Part shown: positions 22,767 to 32,339 of the stretch, one piece after another | Numbering within the stretch: the first letter of the stretch is position 1 | Layout of the letters: every line of letters begins with the position of its first letter | Assembly: GCF_000382165.1 (NCBI RefSeq) | Contig: NZ_KB907704.1 | Coordinates: 124,001 to 188,000, forward strand | Reading direction: 5' to 3' | From: Arsukibacterium perlucidum DSM 18276 | GTDB taxonomy: Bacteria > Pseudomonadota > Gammaproteobacteria > Enterobacterales > Alteromonadaceae | Length of the DNA stretch: 64,000 nt | The notes under the pieces: model-generated | Database searches by the model: none | What the model was told of the DNA's origin: nothing | What the model saw: the letters and a program-made list of their open reading frames with translations, nothing else | Program-made: the position numbers and the translations under genes

Positions 22767-23909
22767 TTATAAATAGTTACGGACATCCAGGCCATATTTC
22801 TTAAGATCGACACAGCCTTCGATATGTTCTTCCTGTTGGCGTGATAAATCCATAACCTTCGGGGTGATATGGTGTTGGTGGACACTGTGGTAAAACAATT
22901 TCACCTTGGGCAGAGTGGGTTTTTTCGGGTTATTTTCCAGCACCAGCGCTAACTTGCCAGTAGTAAGTTTAACCACGGTACCCGGTGGGTAGACGCCAAT
23001 ACATTTAATAAACAACTGCAGCAACTCTGGGTCCAGTTGCATTGGCGTAAGGCTTAACAGGTGGCGTGATGCTGCTAATGGGCTTTGATTACTGTTAGCC
23101 GGGTTAGTCAGCTTTTCATACTGGTTAACGATCCCCAGCATCTGGCTGCCTTTAGCGATTTGGTTACCTTTAATTGGGGGCGAACCACTGCCGTCGAGTA
23201 AGGCACAGTGCTGACTTATCCACAGCGATACCTGACCAGCTAAATCTTTATTGCGTTGCAATGCCGCCAGACTGGCACTAATGGCGGCGGCATCGGGCTG
23301 GTTCAGTAGTTCCGGCTTCAGTGCTTTGCCGACATCATGCAGTAAGGCAGCGGTGATCAGAGTTTTACACCGATCGCTGGGTAAATTAATAAATTTAGCA
23401 AAAGCAGCGATGTAAACTGCGCAGTTTACGCTGTGCTGTAACAGACTGTCGCTTTGCTCTGCAATGCGGGTTAAACACAGTAAAACATCCTGGTTACGAC
23501 TGACCGAGTCAGATAAACCAGCGCTAACTTCATGTACCAACATTAAATCGATGGGTTGCTGGCTGCGGGTGGCTTCTAACACCAACTGCTGCACCCGCTG
23601 GCTTTGTAACAGGGCTTTTTCGGCCCGTGGCCATTCGTCAGCGAATAAATGGCGTGCCGTAGTGTCGGGTTCGGCGGTAACAGTTGTGGTTTTTTCAGGT
23701 GCCGGCGCCTCGCTGGTGTCTTCGCCACTTAAAAATCTGGCGGGATCAACCAGAACGGTCAGCACCCCTTTGGCTTGCAATTGGCCAATAGCCTGCTGAC
23801 TGCGAACCCAGCCGGCATGCTTAACGATAATACCACCGCGTTGCTCTAATACTTCAACAACATAGCTGCCTGGTTGCAGCTCAGTGACTGAGACCTTTTG
23901 ATATGCCAT
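22767..23909 (-). CDS. DUF3391/HD-GYP-type protein with degenerate GYP motif
   Basis: 380 residues. N-terminal DUF3391 domain (about 1-60), then an HD-GYP-like domain with the HD pair intact in LLHDVGKA (His191, Asp192). The diagnostic HHExxDGxGYP is altered to a single His with DGSGSP (about 233-244), and the following DxxDAL motif is lost (VNQYEKLTN). HD-GYP enzymes linearise cyclic-di-GMP; with these changes activity is doubtful, and the protein may be a c-di-GMP sensor or an inactive scaffold. It is monocistronic and divergent from the Lrp-type gene across 271 bp, in which I see no clear promoter. Confidence 0.82.
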   Translation of the reverse strand: MAYQKVSVTELQPGSYVVEVLEQRGGIIVKHAGWVRSQQAIGQLQAKGVLTVLVDPARFLSGEDTSEAPAPEKTTTVTAEPDTTARHLFADEWPRAEKALLQSQRVQQLVLEATRSQQPIDLMLVHEVSAGLSDSVSRNQDVLLCLTRIAEQSDSLLQHSVNCAVYIAAFAKFINLPSDRCKTLITAALLHDVGKALKPELLNQPDAAAISASLAALQRNKDLAGQVSLWISQHCALLDGSGSPPIKGNQIAKGSQMLGIVNQYEKLTNPANSNQSPLAASRHLLSLTPMQLDPELLQLFIKCIGVYPPGTVVKLTTGKLALVLENNPKKPTLPKVKLFYHSVHQHHITPKVMDLSRQQEEHIEGCVDLKKYGLDVRNYL

Positions 23910-24180
23910 CCAATTGCCAGCTTAAACCTATGCCAAGAAAAAAGTATTGTAATTATACGCTAAACTACTTAACCGGACGTTAACGCTTCGATTAAAAGTC
24001 CTTATTATGCGGTTAAGTGCGCAGATTAAACGATGTATATATTGTGTACTAAAGCATAGCAAAAGCTGGTAGCTTTGTTGTTTTAGTTTGTTATTGACCG
24101 GCGGCAGGCCTGAAAGGTTATTTTTGACAATTATCGGTATATAATCAGCCGATGAGTTCCTGAGCCTGACAGCCTTTACC

Positions 24181-24678
24181 ATGACATTACCTTTAAAACC
24201 AAAAAGCCTGGATCGGATTGATCTTAATATTCTTGATTCGCTGCAAAAAGAAGGGCGGATTGCTAATGTCGATCTGGCAAAAAAAGTGAATTTAAGCGCC
24301 AGCCCTTGCATCGACAGGGTGAAACGACTGGAAAAGAGTGGGTATATTGAGGGTTATGGTGCCCGCTTAAACGCCGCTATGTTGGGGTTTGGTACTACTG
24401 TATTTATTGAGATAACGCTGGATAACACCACCAGTGCAGTGTTTGATCGCTTTAAGGACGAGGTATTAAAAGTACCCCATGTGGTGGAGTGCCATATGGT
24501 CGCCGGTGGTTTTGACTACCTGTTAAAATTGCGGCTGCCAAATATGGATGCATACCGGATTATTCTGGAGCAAATTGTTGATTTACCGGGGGTAGTTAAA
24601 AATCACACTTACGTAGTGATAGAGCAGGTAAAACGCGATACCGGGCTGCCGCTGAAAGCCAACGACAGCCTGGGCTGA
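24181..24678 (+). CDS. Lrp/AsnC-family transcription regulator
   Basis: 165 residues. Helix-turn-helix at about 10-60 (LDRIDLNILDSLQKEGRIAN, NLSASPCIDRVKRLEKSGYI), followed by the RAM ligand-binding domain (about 70-155; VVECHMVAGGFDYLLKLR and DLPGVVKNHTYVVIE). It resembles the Lrp subgroup more than AsnC, so it may be the global leucine-responsive regulator or a close paralogue responding to an amino acid. It forms octamers in known members. A TATAAT-like box lies at 24140-24145. Confidence 0.9.
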   Translation: MTLPLKPKSLDRIDLNILDSLQKEGRIANVDLAKKVNLSASPCIDRVKRLEKSGYIEGYGARLNAAMLGFGTTVFIEITLDNTTSAVFDRFKDEVLKVPHVVECHMVAGGFDYLLKLRLPNMDAYRIILEQIVDLPGVVKNHTYVVIEQVKRDTGLPLKANDSLG

Positions 24679-24679
24679 T

Positions 24680-25297
24680 TTACATCCAGCGCTCGCTTTC
24701 ACGGCGTTTCGGCCACAAGGCCGGTAGCACTAAGCCAAAAATAAGGCCGATTAACAAGATGGCTGAGCCGATAACCATCGGATTTTGCCAGATACTGGTT
24801 TGGGTTGCTTCCAGTTGTGTTTTAAGCTGCTCATATGAGCGGTTTGCCTGGGCTAACTGCTCCTGCGCGTTTTCCCGTTCTGCAATAGCGGTGTTAAGCT
24901 TGTCACTTAAGTCATCACGCTGCTGCCCCAATTGCTGTAGCTGATCGCGCTGACTGTTAAATTTCTCAGTCAGGGTTTCCAGCTGCGTTACCAGACCAGG
25001 AGTGTAACTAACATATTCTTTTGGTAACCAGCCGGTTTTATTGCCTTCATATCTAATTTGCGCATAACCACTGTCGCTGTCTTCGCTAAGAAAAGTCACG
25101 TCCTGACCTGCGTTAATAGTGCCAACTATCCGGTATTGATTACCCGGTCCGGAATGCAGATAAACAAAGAGGGCATCACTGATAAATGCTGGTTTCTCTG
25201 CAGCAGATTGCTGAGCCAGCACTGGCCAGCCAAGGGTTATTAATATGAACGGCAGGAAAAATATCCGGGAAACAGAGCTGCGAAATAATCTAAACAT
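24680..25297 (-). CDS. ygiM: SH3-domain membrane protein YgiM-like
   Basis: 205 residues: signal peptide (to about residue 29), a bacterial SH3 domain (about 40-95, DALFVYLHSGPGNQYRIVGT and GYAQIRYEGNKTGWLPKEYV), a coiled coil (about 102-168) and a C-terminal transmembrane helix (about 173-193) with a basic tail. This is the TIGR04211/YgiM layout, an inner-membrane anchored periplasmic protein of uncertain role. As in E. coli it neighbours ygiF-glnE. It lies convergent to the Lrp-type gene with one base between the stop codons. Confidence 0.9.
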   Translation of the reverse strand: MFRLFRSSVSRIFFLPFILITLGWPVLAQQSAAEKPAFISDALFVYLHSGPGNQYRIVGTINAGQDVTFLSEDSDSGYAQIRYEGNKTGWLPKEYVSYTPGLVTQLETLTEKFNSQRDQLQQLGQQRDDLSDKLNTAIAERENAQEQLAQANRSYEQLKTQLEATQTSIWQNPMVIGSAILLIGLIFGLVLPALWPKRRESERWM

Positions 25298-25439
25298 AGG
25301 TATCCTAATTCATTCTAAGCAAGGGTTACGCTTGTGCAGTGGTTAACACGATACTCCGGATGATAGGGAGTTGTCAGCAAATTGACAAGTGTAAAAGTTG
25401 GCTGGGCGGGCCGCACCTTAACACAGAGGATAGCCTAAT

Positions 25440-26417
25440 ATGAGTATGGAGCTGGAATTAAAGTATTTATTGGCCTCGCCTGACAGCAATCAGTTGCCAG
25501 AGCTGTTAGCTACCTTAGGCTCAGTTACTGACAAGGGGCCGGCGGCCTTATTGAATGCTTACTATGACACACCAGACAATTGGTTTCGCCGTCATAATAT
25601 GGGGCTGAGAACCCGCCAGAAAAATGGCCGCTTTGAACAAACTCTTAAACTGGCCGGACAGCAACATGGTGCGCTGCAGGCGCGGCCGGAATTTAACGTG
25701 CCGGCGGCAGATATCGTCCCGGTATTAGCGGATTTTCCTGGGGATGTCTGGCCTGCCAATACTGATATTGCCAATTTACAACAACAACTCACTGAGATCT
25801 TTCGCACCGATTTTATCCGTCAGAGCTGGCAGCTTACCTGCGAAGGCACCCTGCTGGATGTAGTATATGACAGTGGCGAAGTGATAGCGGGCGATAAAAC
25901 TGAGTTAATTGCCGAACTCGAGCTGGAGCTGCTTAGTGGCAGTGTTAATCCGCTATTTGGTGTGGCCGGGTATTTAATTGGTAAACTGCCGCTGCGCACG
26001 GGCTGGCTTAGTAAAGCGGCGCGTGGATACTTATTGGCAGAAAAGCAACAACTGCAGATGCCGCTGGCTGAACAACAGGGGGTGATTGCCAACCTGAAAG
26101 CACTGCAGTGTGCAGAAGCCTTATATTACCGGGCTGCTGGGAATACAGCTAATCAGCTGGCGCAGTTGCCAGTACTGGAGCAGGCCGGTCATTACCTGCA
26201 GGCGCTGAGTGCTGAGCTCGCTGCACTGCAATATGGCGGATACAGTGAACAAAGCGTAGCCTTGGCCCGGCAGCTAGAGCAAGGGGTTGTGGTGTTTGCA
26301 CATCCTGCTTACAACCAGTTGCTGCTCGACCTGACGGTATTATTGTTGCAGCAAAGTAACCCGTTAACAATAAGTGGCGCAGTAACTGATGCAACTGCCA
26401 GGCAGGAACGGTCATGA
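25440..26417 (+). CDS. ygiF: CYTH-domain inorganic triphosphatase (YgiF-like)
   Basis: 325 residues. The CYTH signature ExExK is at residues 4-8 (MSMELELKYLL), and the tunnel residues TRQKNGRFEQTLKL and ELELELLSG follow. The family hydrolyses inorganic triphosphate. E. coli YgiF is about 433 residues with a full CHAD domain; here only ~120 residues follow the CYTH domain, so the CHAD part is reduced. It overlaps glnE by 4 bp (ATGA at 26414-26417), the conserved ygiF-glnE pairing. Confidence 0.93.
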   Translation: MSMELELKYLLASPDSNQLPELLATLGSVTDKGPAALLNAYYDTPDNWFRRHNMGLRTRQKNGRFEQTLKLAGQQHGALQARPEFNVPAADIVPVLADFPGDVWPANTDIANLQQQLTEIFRTDFIRQSWQLTCEGTLLDVVYDSGEVIAGDKTELIAELELELLSGSVNPLFGVAGYLIGKLPLRTGWLSKAARGYLLAEKQQLQMPLAEQQGVIANLKALQCAEALYYRAAGNTANQLAQLPVLEQAGHYLQALSAELAALQYGGYSEQSVALARQLEQGVVVFAHPAYNQLLLDLTVLLLQQSNPLTISGAVTDATARQERS

Positions 26418-29215
26418 GCGACACTGATAACTACTGGCAGGATACCTACCAGCAACTTGGTGGCGCTGAGCTGACTGCCGGGCAGCAACAGCAACTCGTT
26501 AGCTTGCTAAAAGCCAGTTTATTTTTAGGTCGCACATTAATTCAGCAGCCGGAGCTGGTAAGCCTGTTGCTGGATAAAAACGCGGTGGCGCAACAAATTA
26601 GCCAGCAGTGGGGTGATCCGCTTACTGCGGTTGAGTCAACAGATGAGGCAACGGTATTCAGCTGTTTACGGCGCTACCGCAACCGGGCGCTGGTGTTGCT
26701 GCTGACAGCCGATATTTATCAGCTGCAGACTACTGAGCAGGGGCTTACCAGGGTGTCCAGTCTGGCAGATTGCCTGATTAACAGTGCCTACCGCTGGGCG
26801 TATCAGCTGCAACAGCAACAAAACGGTACGCCATTTGATGAGCATGAAGAACCCATGCCAATGCTCATTCTGGGAATGGGTAAATTGGGCGGTAAAGAGC
26901 TTAACTTCTCATCTGATATTGATCTGATTTTCACCTACCCCGGCCATGGGGAAACCCTCGGTGGTCGTCGCTCACTGGAGCATCAGCAATTTTTCACCAA
27001 AGTCGGTCAGAAACTTATTGCCGCCTTACATCAGGCAACGGCCGATGGTTTTGTTTATCGGGTAGACATGCGGTTACGGCCGTTTGGCGACAGTGGCCCC
27101 CTGGTACTGAGCTTTGCTGCGCTGGAAGATTATTATCAGGAGCAGGGGCGCGACTGGGAACGCTATGCGTTGTTAAAGGCCAGAGTATTAAACCCCGACC
27201 AGCGTCATGCAGAGGAACTGCAAAAATTATTAAAACCTTTTATTTACCGGCGTTATATCGATTTTTCAGCCATTGAGTCGCTGCGGCGAATGAAACAGTT
27301 GATAGAGCAGGAAAACCGGCGGCGTAACCGGGTAGATAATATTAAGCTGGGCGCAGGTGGTATTCGCGAAGTGGAGTTTGTGGTGCAGACATTGCAGTTA
27401 ATCCGCGGCGGGCGCATACCACAATTACAGCAACAAAGCCTGTTAACAGCGCTGGAGGGGTTGGTGCAGCATGAGATGTTGACAGCCAGCCAGGCCGCAG
27501 AATTAAAAAACGATTACTTATTATTACGCCGGGTTGAGCAAGCGCTGCAGGGGATTGATGATAAACAAACCCAAACGCTGCCAGCGGATAACACCGGACG
27601 CAGACAATTGCTGGCGTGTCTGAATATTGCTGACTGGCCAAGCCTGCTGCAACAGGTAACTGATGCGATGAGCAGGGTGCATCAGCAATTTAAGCTGGTA
27701 ATTGATCATGAAGACAGCCCGGAGCAGGAAGAATTAGGTGTCGGGCGTTTACTTTGGGGCAGCCAGTTACCAGCTGTGGAGCTGGCCGAACAACTGGACT
27801 GGCTGGACACCGAGGCTGCTATTGCCATGATTGAGCATATACAGGCGTTCCGCCAGGATTGTCAGAAGCGCAGTGTCGGGCCGCGCGGCCATGACTTTTT
27901 AAGTAAGCTGATGCCGATTTTGCTGCATTTATTGCAAACTGAACAGGCTGACAGTTTAGTGCTAAGCCGGGTATTGGGCGTGTTCCGGCAAATTATGACC
28001 AGAACCGCCTACCTGGAACTGCTGTTTGAAAACCCCGCAGCACTGCAACAATTGGTGCTGCTGTGTACCCAGAGTGGCTGGCTGGCCGAGCAACTGGCGC
28101 GCTATCCAATGCTGCTTGACGAGCTGATTGACCCGGAGCAGCTCTATCGGGTGGCCGATAAGGCCGATTATCAGGACCGGTTGCGCCAGTACTTATTGCG
28201 GGTGCCGGAACATGACTTAGAGCTGCTGATGGAAACGTTGCGCCAGTATAAACAGGCACAACAACTGCGGATAGCGGCGGCTGATATCAGCGGTGCCTTA
28301 CCATTAATGCAGGTCAGTGACCATTTAACCTGGTTAGCAGAAGTGGTGATGGAGCAAGTGGTTGCCCTGGCCTGGCAACAAATGACTGCGCGTTATGGCC
28401 TGCCAGAGGGGGCAACTGACACTGATCGCGGTTTCGCCGTTATTGCCTATGGCAAAATGGGGGGGCTGGAGCTGGGTTATGGCTCTGATCTTGATCTGGT
28501 GTTTTTACACCACTGCGACAGCCTGGCCAGTACCAGTGGCGATAAGGCAATAGATTCGCGCCAGTTTTATCTGAAATTAGCACAGCGGGTGCTGCACCTG
28601 GCAACCACCCGCACTAACAGTGGCGTATTGTACGATATAGATACCCGGCTTCGTCCTTCCGGTAATTCCGGCCTGCTGGCCATTCATATTGATACCTATT
28701 TTCAGTATTTGCGGGACGAGGCCTGGACCTGGGAGCATCAGGCGCTGGTAAGAGCCAGATTAATTATTGGCTCTGAACGAATGGCTGCATGCTTCAGTAA
28801 AATCCGGGCAGACATTATTGAGCTGGAACGTGATCCTGCGCAATTACGCCATGATGTAACAGCGATGCGCCAGAAGTTGCGCAGCCATCATGGTAATGCT
28901 GACGATGATGTCAAACATAGTATTGGTGGCATTGTTGATCTTGAGTTTATTAGTCAGTATCTGGTGCTGGCGCATGGTAAAGCCTATCCGGCACTGTATC
29001 GGTTCAGTGATAATATCCGGATCCTTGACGCCGCGGCTGCAGTGGGTTTACTGGTGGCGCAACAGGTAACTGAGCTGCAGCAAGCTTATCAGTTACTGCG
29101 TGGCTGGGGCCATCGGCTGACGCTGGCGCCGGCCAGAGTGCCCACCGAAAGCCGGCTGGTCGCTGCCCGGGCAACGGTAGAGGACGTTTGGCAGCAATTA
29201 TTTGCGACTGATTAG
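26414..29215 (+). CDS. glnE: Glutamine synthetase adenylyltransferase/deadenylylase
   Basis: 933 residues, close to the E. coli 946. Two nucleotidyltransferase domains are visible: the N-terminal deadenylylating domain (MGKLGGKELNFSSDIDLIF, about 155) and the C-terminal adenylylating domain (AYGKMGGLELGYGSDLDLVF, about 690), joined by a helical regulatory region that binds PII. It switches glutamine synthetase off (AMP added) or on according to nitrogen status. Translationally coupled to ygiF; its stop overlaps that of the convergent next gene by 4 bp. Confidence 0.97.
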   Translation: MSDTDNYWQDTYQQLGGAELTAGQQQQLVSLLKASLFLGRTLIQQPELVSLLLDKNAVAQQISQQWGDPLTAVESTDEATVFSCLRRYRNRALVLLLTADIYQLQTTEQGLTRVSSLADCLINSAYRWAYQLQQQQNGTPFDEHEEPMPMLILGMGKLGGKELNFSSDIDLIFTYPGHGETLGGRRSLEHQQFFTKVGQKLIAALHQATADGFVYRVDMRLRPFGDSGPLVLSFAALEDYYQEQGRDWERYALLKARVLNPDQRHAEELQKLLKPFIYRRYIDFSAIESLRRMKQLIEQENRRRNRVDNIKLGAGGIREVEFVVQTLQLIRGGRIPQLQQQSLLTALEGLVQHEMLTASQAAELKNDYLLLRRVEQALQGIDDKQTQTLPADNTGRRQLLACLNIADWPSLLQQVTDAMSRVHQQFKLVIDHEDSPEQEELGVGRLLWGSQLPAVELAEQLDWLDTEAAIAMIEHIQAFRQDCQKRSVGPRGHDFLSKLMPILLHLLQTEQADSLVLSRVLGVFRQIMTRTAYLELLFENPAALQQLVLLCTQSGWLAEQLARYPMLLDELIDPEQLYRVADKADYQDRLRQYLLRVPEHDLELLMETLRQYKQAQQLRIAAADISGALPLMQVSDHLTWLAEVVMEQVVALAWQQMTARYGLPEGATDTDRGFAVIAYGKMGGLELGYGSDLDLVFLHHCDSLASTSGDKAIDSRQFYLKLAQRVLHLATTRTNSGVLYDIDTRLRPSGNSGLLAIHIDTYFQYLRDEAWTWEHQALVRARLIIGSERMAACFSKIRADIIELERDPAQLRHDVTAMRQKLRSHHGNADDDVKHSIGGIVDLEFISQYLVLAHGKAYPALYRFSDNIRILDAAAAVGLLVAQQVTELQQAYQLLRGWGHRLTLAPARVPTESRLVAARATVEDVWQQLFATD

Positions 29216-29793
29216 CCGGCTTTAGGGCTAACAATTGGCCGGCAATGCTGCTGCAGGTAGGGGGTAAGCCGGTTGGTAATAACCGCCGCGCGTTCGTTCG
29301 GGCAAAAATAGGTTAATACCGGTTCAGCAAAATCAGGTGCTATTGCTTTACCAATGGTATGCACTGTACCAAGTAAGGTAGTGTCGGTTTGAAAATATTG
29401 CTTAATTACGTAATCCCGTGGAAGGGTCCAGTATAATTCAATGCCTTCGCTTCGCGCATAGTCGCTGAGGGTGGTTTTTAAGCTCTCACCAGCCCGGAAC
29501 CGCCGGTCAGTCACCAGCCCTTGCCAGTTCGCCGGGGCTGGCAGTACTTCACGGCCGCGCTGCGCCAGGTTACGGCTTAACTGGCCGCTGGTGTCGGGCA
29601 AAGTAATATGAAATTCACTCTGATCCCTGCTGCCAGCCTGATTGCCGCGGATTTTACTGTAAAACTCACTGAAACCCCGCGCCGCGGTATTAACGGTTTC
29701 TTTTTGAAATATCATATCTGCTTTGGTCAGCAGCAAGTAACCAGCGGCCAGCAGTATCCCCAGAATAACTAAAGTGCGAACCCAGTACCACAT
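29212..29793 (-). CDS. TcpQ-C-like periplasmic protein
   Basis: 193 residues with an N-terminal signal anchor (about 5-24). The C-terminal half (about 90-190: LVTDRRFRAGESLKTTLSDY, then ELYWTLPRDYVIKQYFQTDT) resembles the TcpQ C-terminal/Toxin co-regulated pilus Q domain, often found in proteins that assist secretin or cell-envelope assemblies. Precise role unknown. It is two bases downstream of the lipid A acyltransferase gene on the same strand, so they are likely co-transcribed. Confidence 0.65.
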   Translation of the reverse strand: MWYWVRTLVILGILLAAGYLLLTKADMIFQKETVNTAARGFSEFYSKIRGNQAGSRDQSEFHITLPDTSGQLSRNLAQRGREVLPAPANWQGLVTDRRFRAGESLKTTLSDYARSEGIELYWTLPRDYVIKQYFQTDTTLLGTVHTIGKAIAPDFAEPVLTYFCPNERAAVITNRLTPYLQQHCRPIVSPKAG

Positions 29794-29795
29794 GA

Positions 29796-30755
29796 TTATT
29801 GTCTCCCGTTAGCGCTGGCCGGTGTTTCAGGCTTATACAGCGACGGATCATCCGGCTGCGGCCGGGTTTTAAAGCGGCGGTGCAGCCACATATATTGTTC
29901 AGGATGTTTCAGTACCGCTTGCTCAACCCACTGATTAACCCGGGTTACATCGGCTTTATCATCGCCACTGGGGAAATGGTCAAATGCGGGCAACACCTCA
30001 ACCTGATAGCCCTGATAGCCAGGTAAGCGATAAGTATAGACCGGGATCACCACGCAGTTCGCGGCATTGGCAAATAACAGGGTACCGGTAGTGGTCGCAG
30101 TTTCTGCTACGGCAAAAAATGGCACAAATTCGGCGCGGTTGCGGCCATAGTCTTGATCTGGCAAGTAAAAACACACCTCTTGCTGATCAAGTGCCTGGAT
30201 TAATCCTTTCACATCGCGTTTGCCTACCATATATTTATTGGCACGATTGCGGCCATGGTATTGCAGGTAATCCATTAACGGGTTGTTATGTGGCCGGTAA
30301 AAACCAACACTCGGATGGGTTAAGCCAAATACCCGGCAGGCCGCTTCCAGGTGCAGAAAATGGCCTGCCAGCAACAACACACCTTTACCCTGGGCCAGCG
30401 CTGCCTCAATATGTTCGTAGCCGCTGAAATGAGCCAGTTTTCGTATCCGCCAATTTGGCCACCACCAGCCAATAATGGTTTCAAACAACGCTTTACCTGA
30501 TTCGGCAAAGTTTGCTTTTAGCAGCCTTTGTTGCTCTTCGGCAGGCATTTGCGGAAAACACAGGGCAATATTGCGGGCTGCCACTTTGCGCCGTGAGCCC
30601 AGCAGTTGATAGAGCAAGGCGCCAAAAGCACTGCCCAGCAGCATTAATACCCGGTACGGCAACCAGCTGATTAGCCACATCAGGCCCACACCTAACCACA
30701 GTAACCAATATTGGGGAAGCAAAAAGCGCCAGCTAAAACGGGGAGCATTAACCAC
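29796..30755 (-). CDS. lpxL: Lipid A late acyltransferase (LpxL/LpxM family)
   Basis: 319 residues. N-terminal membrane helix (about 15-48) and the HtrB/MsbB catalytic motif H-x4-E in GHFLHLEAAC (His132, Glu137, the same numbering as in E. coli LpxL). GFYRPHNNP, FYLPDQDYG and the C-terminal MWLHRRFKTRP are family motifs. It transfers a secondary acyl chain from acyl-ACP to Kdo2-lipid IVA at the inner membrane. LpxL versus LpxM or LpxP cannot be settled from sequence alone, so treat the symbol as approximate. Confidence 0.88.
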   Translation of the reverse strand: MVNAPRFSWRFLLPQYWLLWLGVGLMWLISWLPYRVLMLLGSAFGALLYQLLGSRRKVAARNIALCFPQMPAEEQQRLLKANFAESGKALFETIIGWWWPNWRIRKLAHFSGYEHIEAALAQGKGVLLLAGHFLHLEAACRVFGLTHPSVGFYRPHNNPLMDYLQYHGRNRANKYMVGKRDVKGLIQALDQQEVCFYLPDQDYGRNRAEFVPFFAVAETATTTGTLLFANAANCVVIPVYTYRLPGYQGYQVEVLPAFDHFPSGDDKADVTRVNQWVEQAVLKHPEQYMWLHRRFKTRPQPDDPSLYKPETPASANGRQ

Positions 30756-30795
30756 TATGGCTGTCTCGGTAGTAAATTATGCGGCTATTGTAACG

Positions 30796-30818
30796 AAAAA
30801 AACCGGCCAGAAAAGGCC
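30796..30818 (-). terminator. Intrinsic terminator after tolC
   Basis: On the minus strand GGCC-TTTTCT-GGCC followed by GG and a run of seven T residues. A second, stronger 11-bp hairpin (30830-30855) lies between it and the tolC stop. Confidence 0.75.
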
Positions 30819-30829
30819 AAACTGGTAAG

Positions 30830-30855
30830 AGGTTCACCGCAAACGCGGTGAACCT
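30830..30855 (-). terminator. 11-bp hairpin at the tolC 3' end
   Basis: AGGTTCACCGC and GCGGTGAACCT pair perfectly around an AAAC loop 10 bp after the tolC stop. It lacks an immediate T-run and probably protects the transcript end or works with the terminator at 30796-30818. Confidence 0.65.
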
Positions 30856-30864
30856 TAAGCGAAG

Positions 30865-32223
30865 TTACTCTGTTAACCCTTGATTAATCGCCAGTAAGTC
30901 CTGCTCGGACAAATTACCCGCCGCCTGTTTCAGCGACAAAATAGCGATAACATAGTTGTAACGGGCACCTGATAAATTGCGCCGGGCTTCAAACAGGTTG
31001 CGGGTACTTTGCAGTACGTCAACAATAGTGCGGGTACCTACTTCAAAGCCTGCTTCGGTAGCATTTAACGCACTTTCGGCAGACACAACCGCTTGCTCCA
31101 GCGCCCGAATGGTGGCGATATTGGCGTTAATATCATTAAATGATACCCGGACCTGGCGCACTGCAGTACGGTAGCTTTGCTCTAAATCCTGGCTGGCTGC
31201 CACATAGTTAGCGCGGGCTACTTCTGTTGCTGCAACCGTGCCACCACCGCTGTACAGTGGCACCCGTAAATTCAAACCAATACTATCGCTGTCAAAACGT
31301 GGAGGATTACTGCGTTGGCTGTTGCCACTAAAGGTTCGTTTCGTTTCAAAATCGTCAGTACCGTAGCTGGCATCAAGACTCAGCGTCGGGTAATGACCAG
31401 CTTTGGCGTTGTCGATATCGTTCTTGGCAATATCTAATGCCAGTTTATTAGCTTTAATATTAAGATTTGTTTCTTCAGCAATGCTAACCCAGCCATCGGC
31501 TGTGGCTGGTGACGGTTGCACCGTATCAAACTTATCGGTATCTAAACTGGCCAGTTCACTATGATACTGGCCGGTAATTTCACGTAACGTTTCGCGGGCG
31601 GTTTCCAGATTATTCTGGGCAGCTATTTCCCGTGCCACGGCACTGTCATACTGGGCCTGGGCTTCGTGCACGTCGGTTATGGCGGTTAAACCTACCGCAA
31701 AACGCTGTTTGGTTTGCTCGAGCTGGCGCTCAATTGCCGTTTTCTCTGAACCGGCAAAACCTAAATCATCTACTGCTTTTAGGACATTGAAATAGCTTTG
31801 CGATACCCTGACAATCAGGGCCTGAGCTTCGGCGTCCAGGATAGTCTGGCTTTGCATAGCCTGTTTTTCAGCAGTATTGAGGTTTTTCCAGTTGGTCCAG
31901 TCGAATATCGATTGGCTTAGTCCGATCTGAGCATTCCAGCCGGTAGTTTCACTTTGCACGGTAACCAATTCATCGCCAATAAAAGACTGGCCTTCACCAT
32001 TTCGCCGGCTATACCCGGCGGTCAGGTTGATTTGCGGCAGTAAACGGGCTTTGGAAATATCAATCCGTTCTCTGGCAGCATTGCGGATTGCTTCTGCCCG
32101 CAACAACTGCGGATCTTTCTGGGAAGCAAGCTGATAGACAGTAGCCAAGTCTTCCGCAAACACAGTGGCGCTGAATACAGTGAGCGAAGACAATATTAAA
32201 GTACTTAAAAGCGTTTTTTTCAT
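30865..32223 (-). CDS. tolC: TolC-family outer-membrane channel
   Basis: 452 residues from ATG 32223, where a signal peptide begins (MKKTLLSTLILSSLTVFSAT, cleavage after VFA); the longer open frame upstream has no signal. Two outer-membrane efflux repeats carry TolC signatures (ATVYQLASQKDPQLLRAEAI, SQSYFNVLKAVDDL, YVAASQDLEQSYRTAVRQVR, GFEVGTRTIVDVLQSTRNLF). It should form the trimeric beta-barrel/alpha-tunnel exit duct for tripartite pumps and type I secretion. It is the only such channel in the window and could serve the CusBA pump at 50-56 kb. Divergent from nudF, as in E. coli. Confidence 0.95.
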   Translation of the reverse strand: MKKTLLSTLILSSLTVFSATVFAEDLATVYQLASQKDPQLLRAEAIRNAARERIDISKARLLPQINLTAGYSRRNGEGQSFIGDELVTVQSETTGWNAQIGLSQSIFDWTNWKNLNTAEKQAMQSQTILDAEAQALIVRVSQSYFNVLKAVDDLGFAGSEKTAIERQLEQTKQRFAVGLTAITDVHEAQAQYDSAVAREIAAQNNLETARETLREITGQYHSELASLDTDKFDTVQPSPATADGWVSIAEETNLNIKANKLALDIAKNDIDNAKAGHYPTLSLDASYGTDDFETKRTFSGNSQRSNPPRFDSDSIGLNLRVPLYSGGGTVAATEVARANYVAASQDLEQSYRTAVRQVRVSFNDINANIATIRALEQAVVSAESALNATEAGFEVGTRTIVDVLQSTRNLFEARRNLSGARYNYVIAILSLKQAAGNLSEQDLLAINQGLTE

Positions 32224-32339
32224 AATCACCAAGTCCTGGCTTAAAGGAAATTGCCCAAATGATAACCTGTTACGGTAAACTAAGTCAGAATTAAACCGTA
32301 AACTTATGGTCAAGAGTGTAACAAAATGTGAGGGCAGTC

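Noticed and set aside
24124-24145. TTGACA plus TATAAT as an Lrp-gene promoter
   Set aside because: The boxes are only 10 bp apart, too close to act together; the -10-like box may still be used with another -35.
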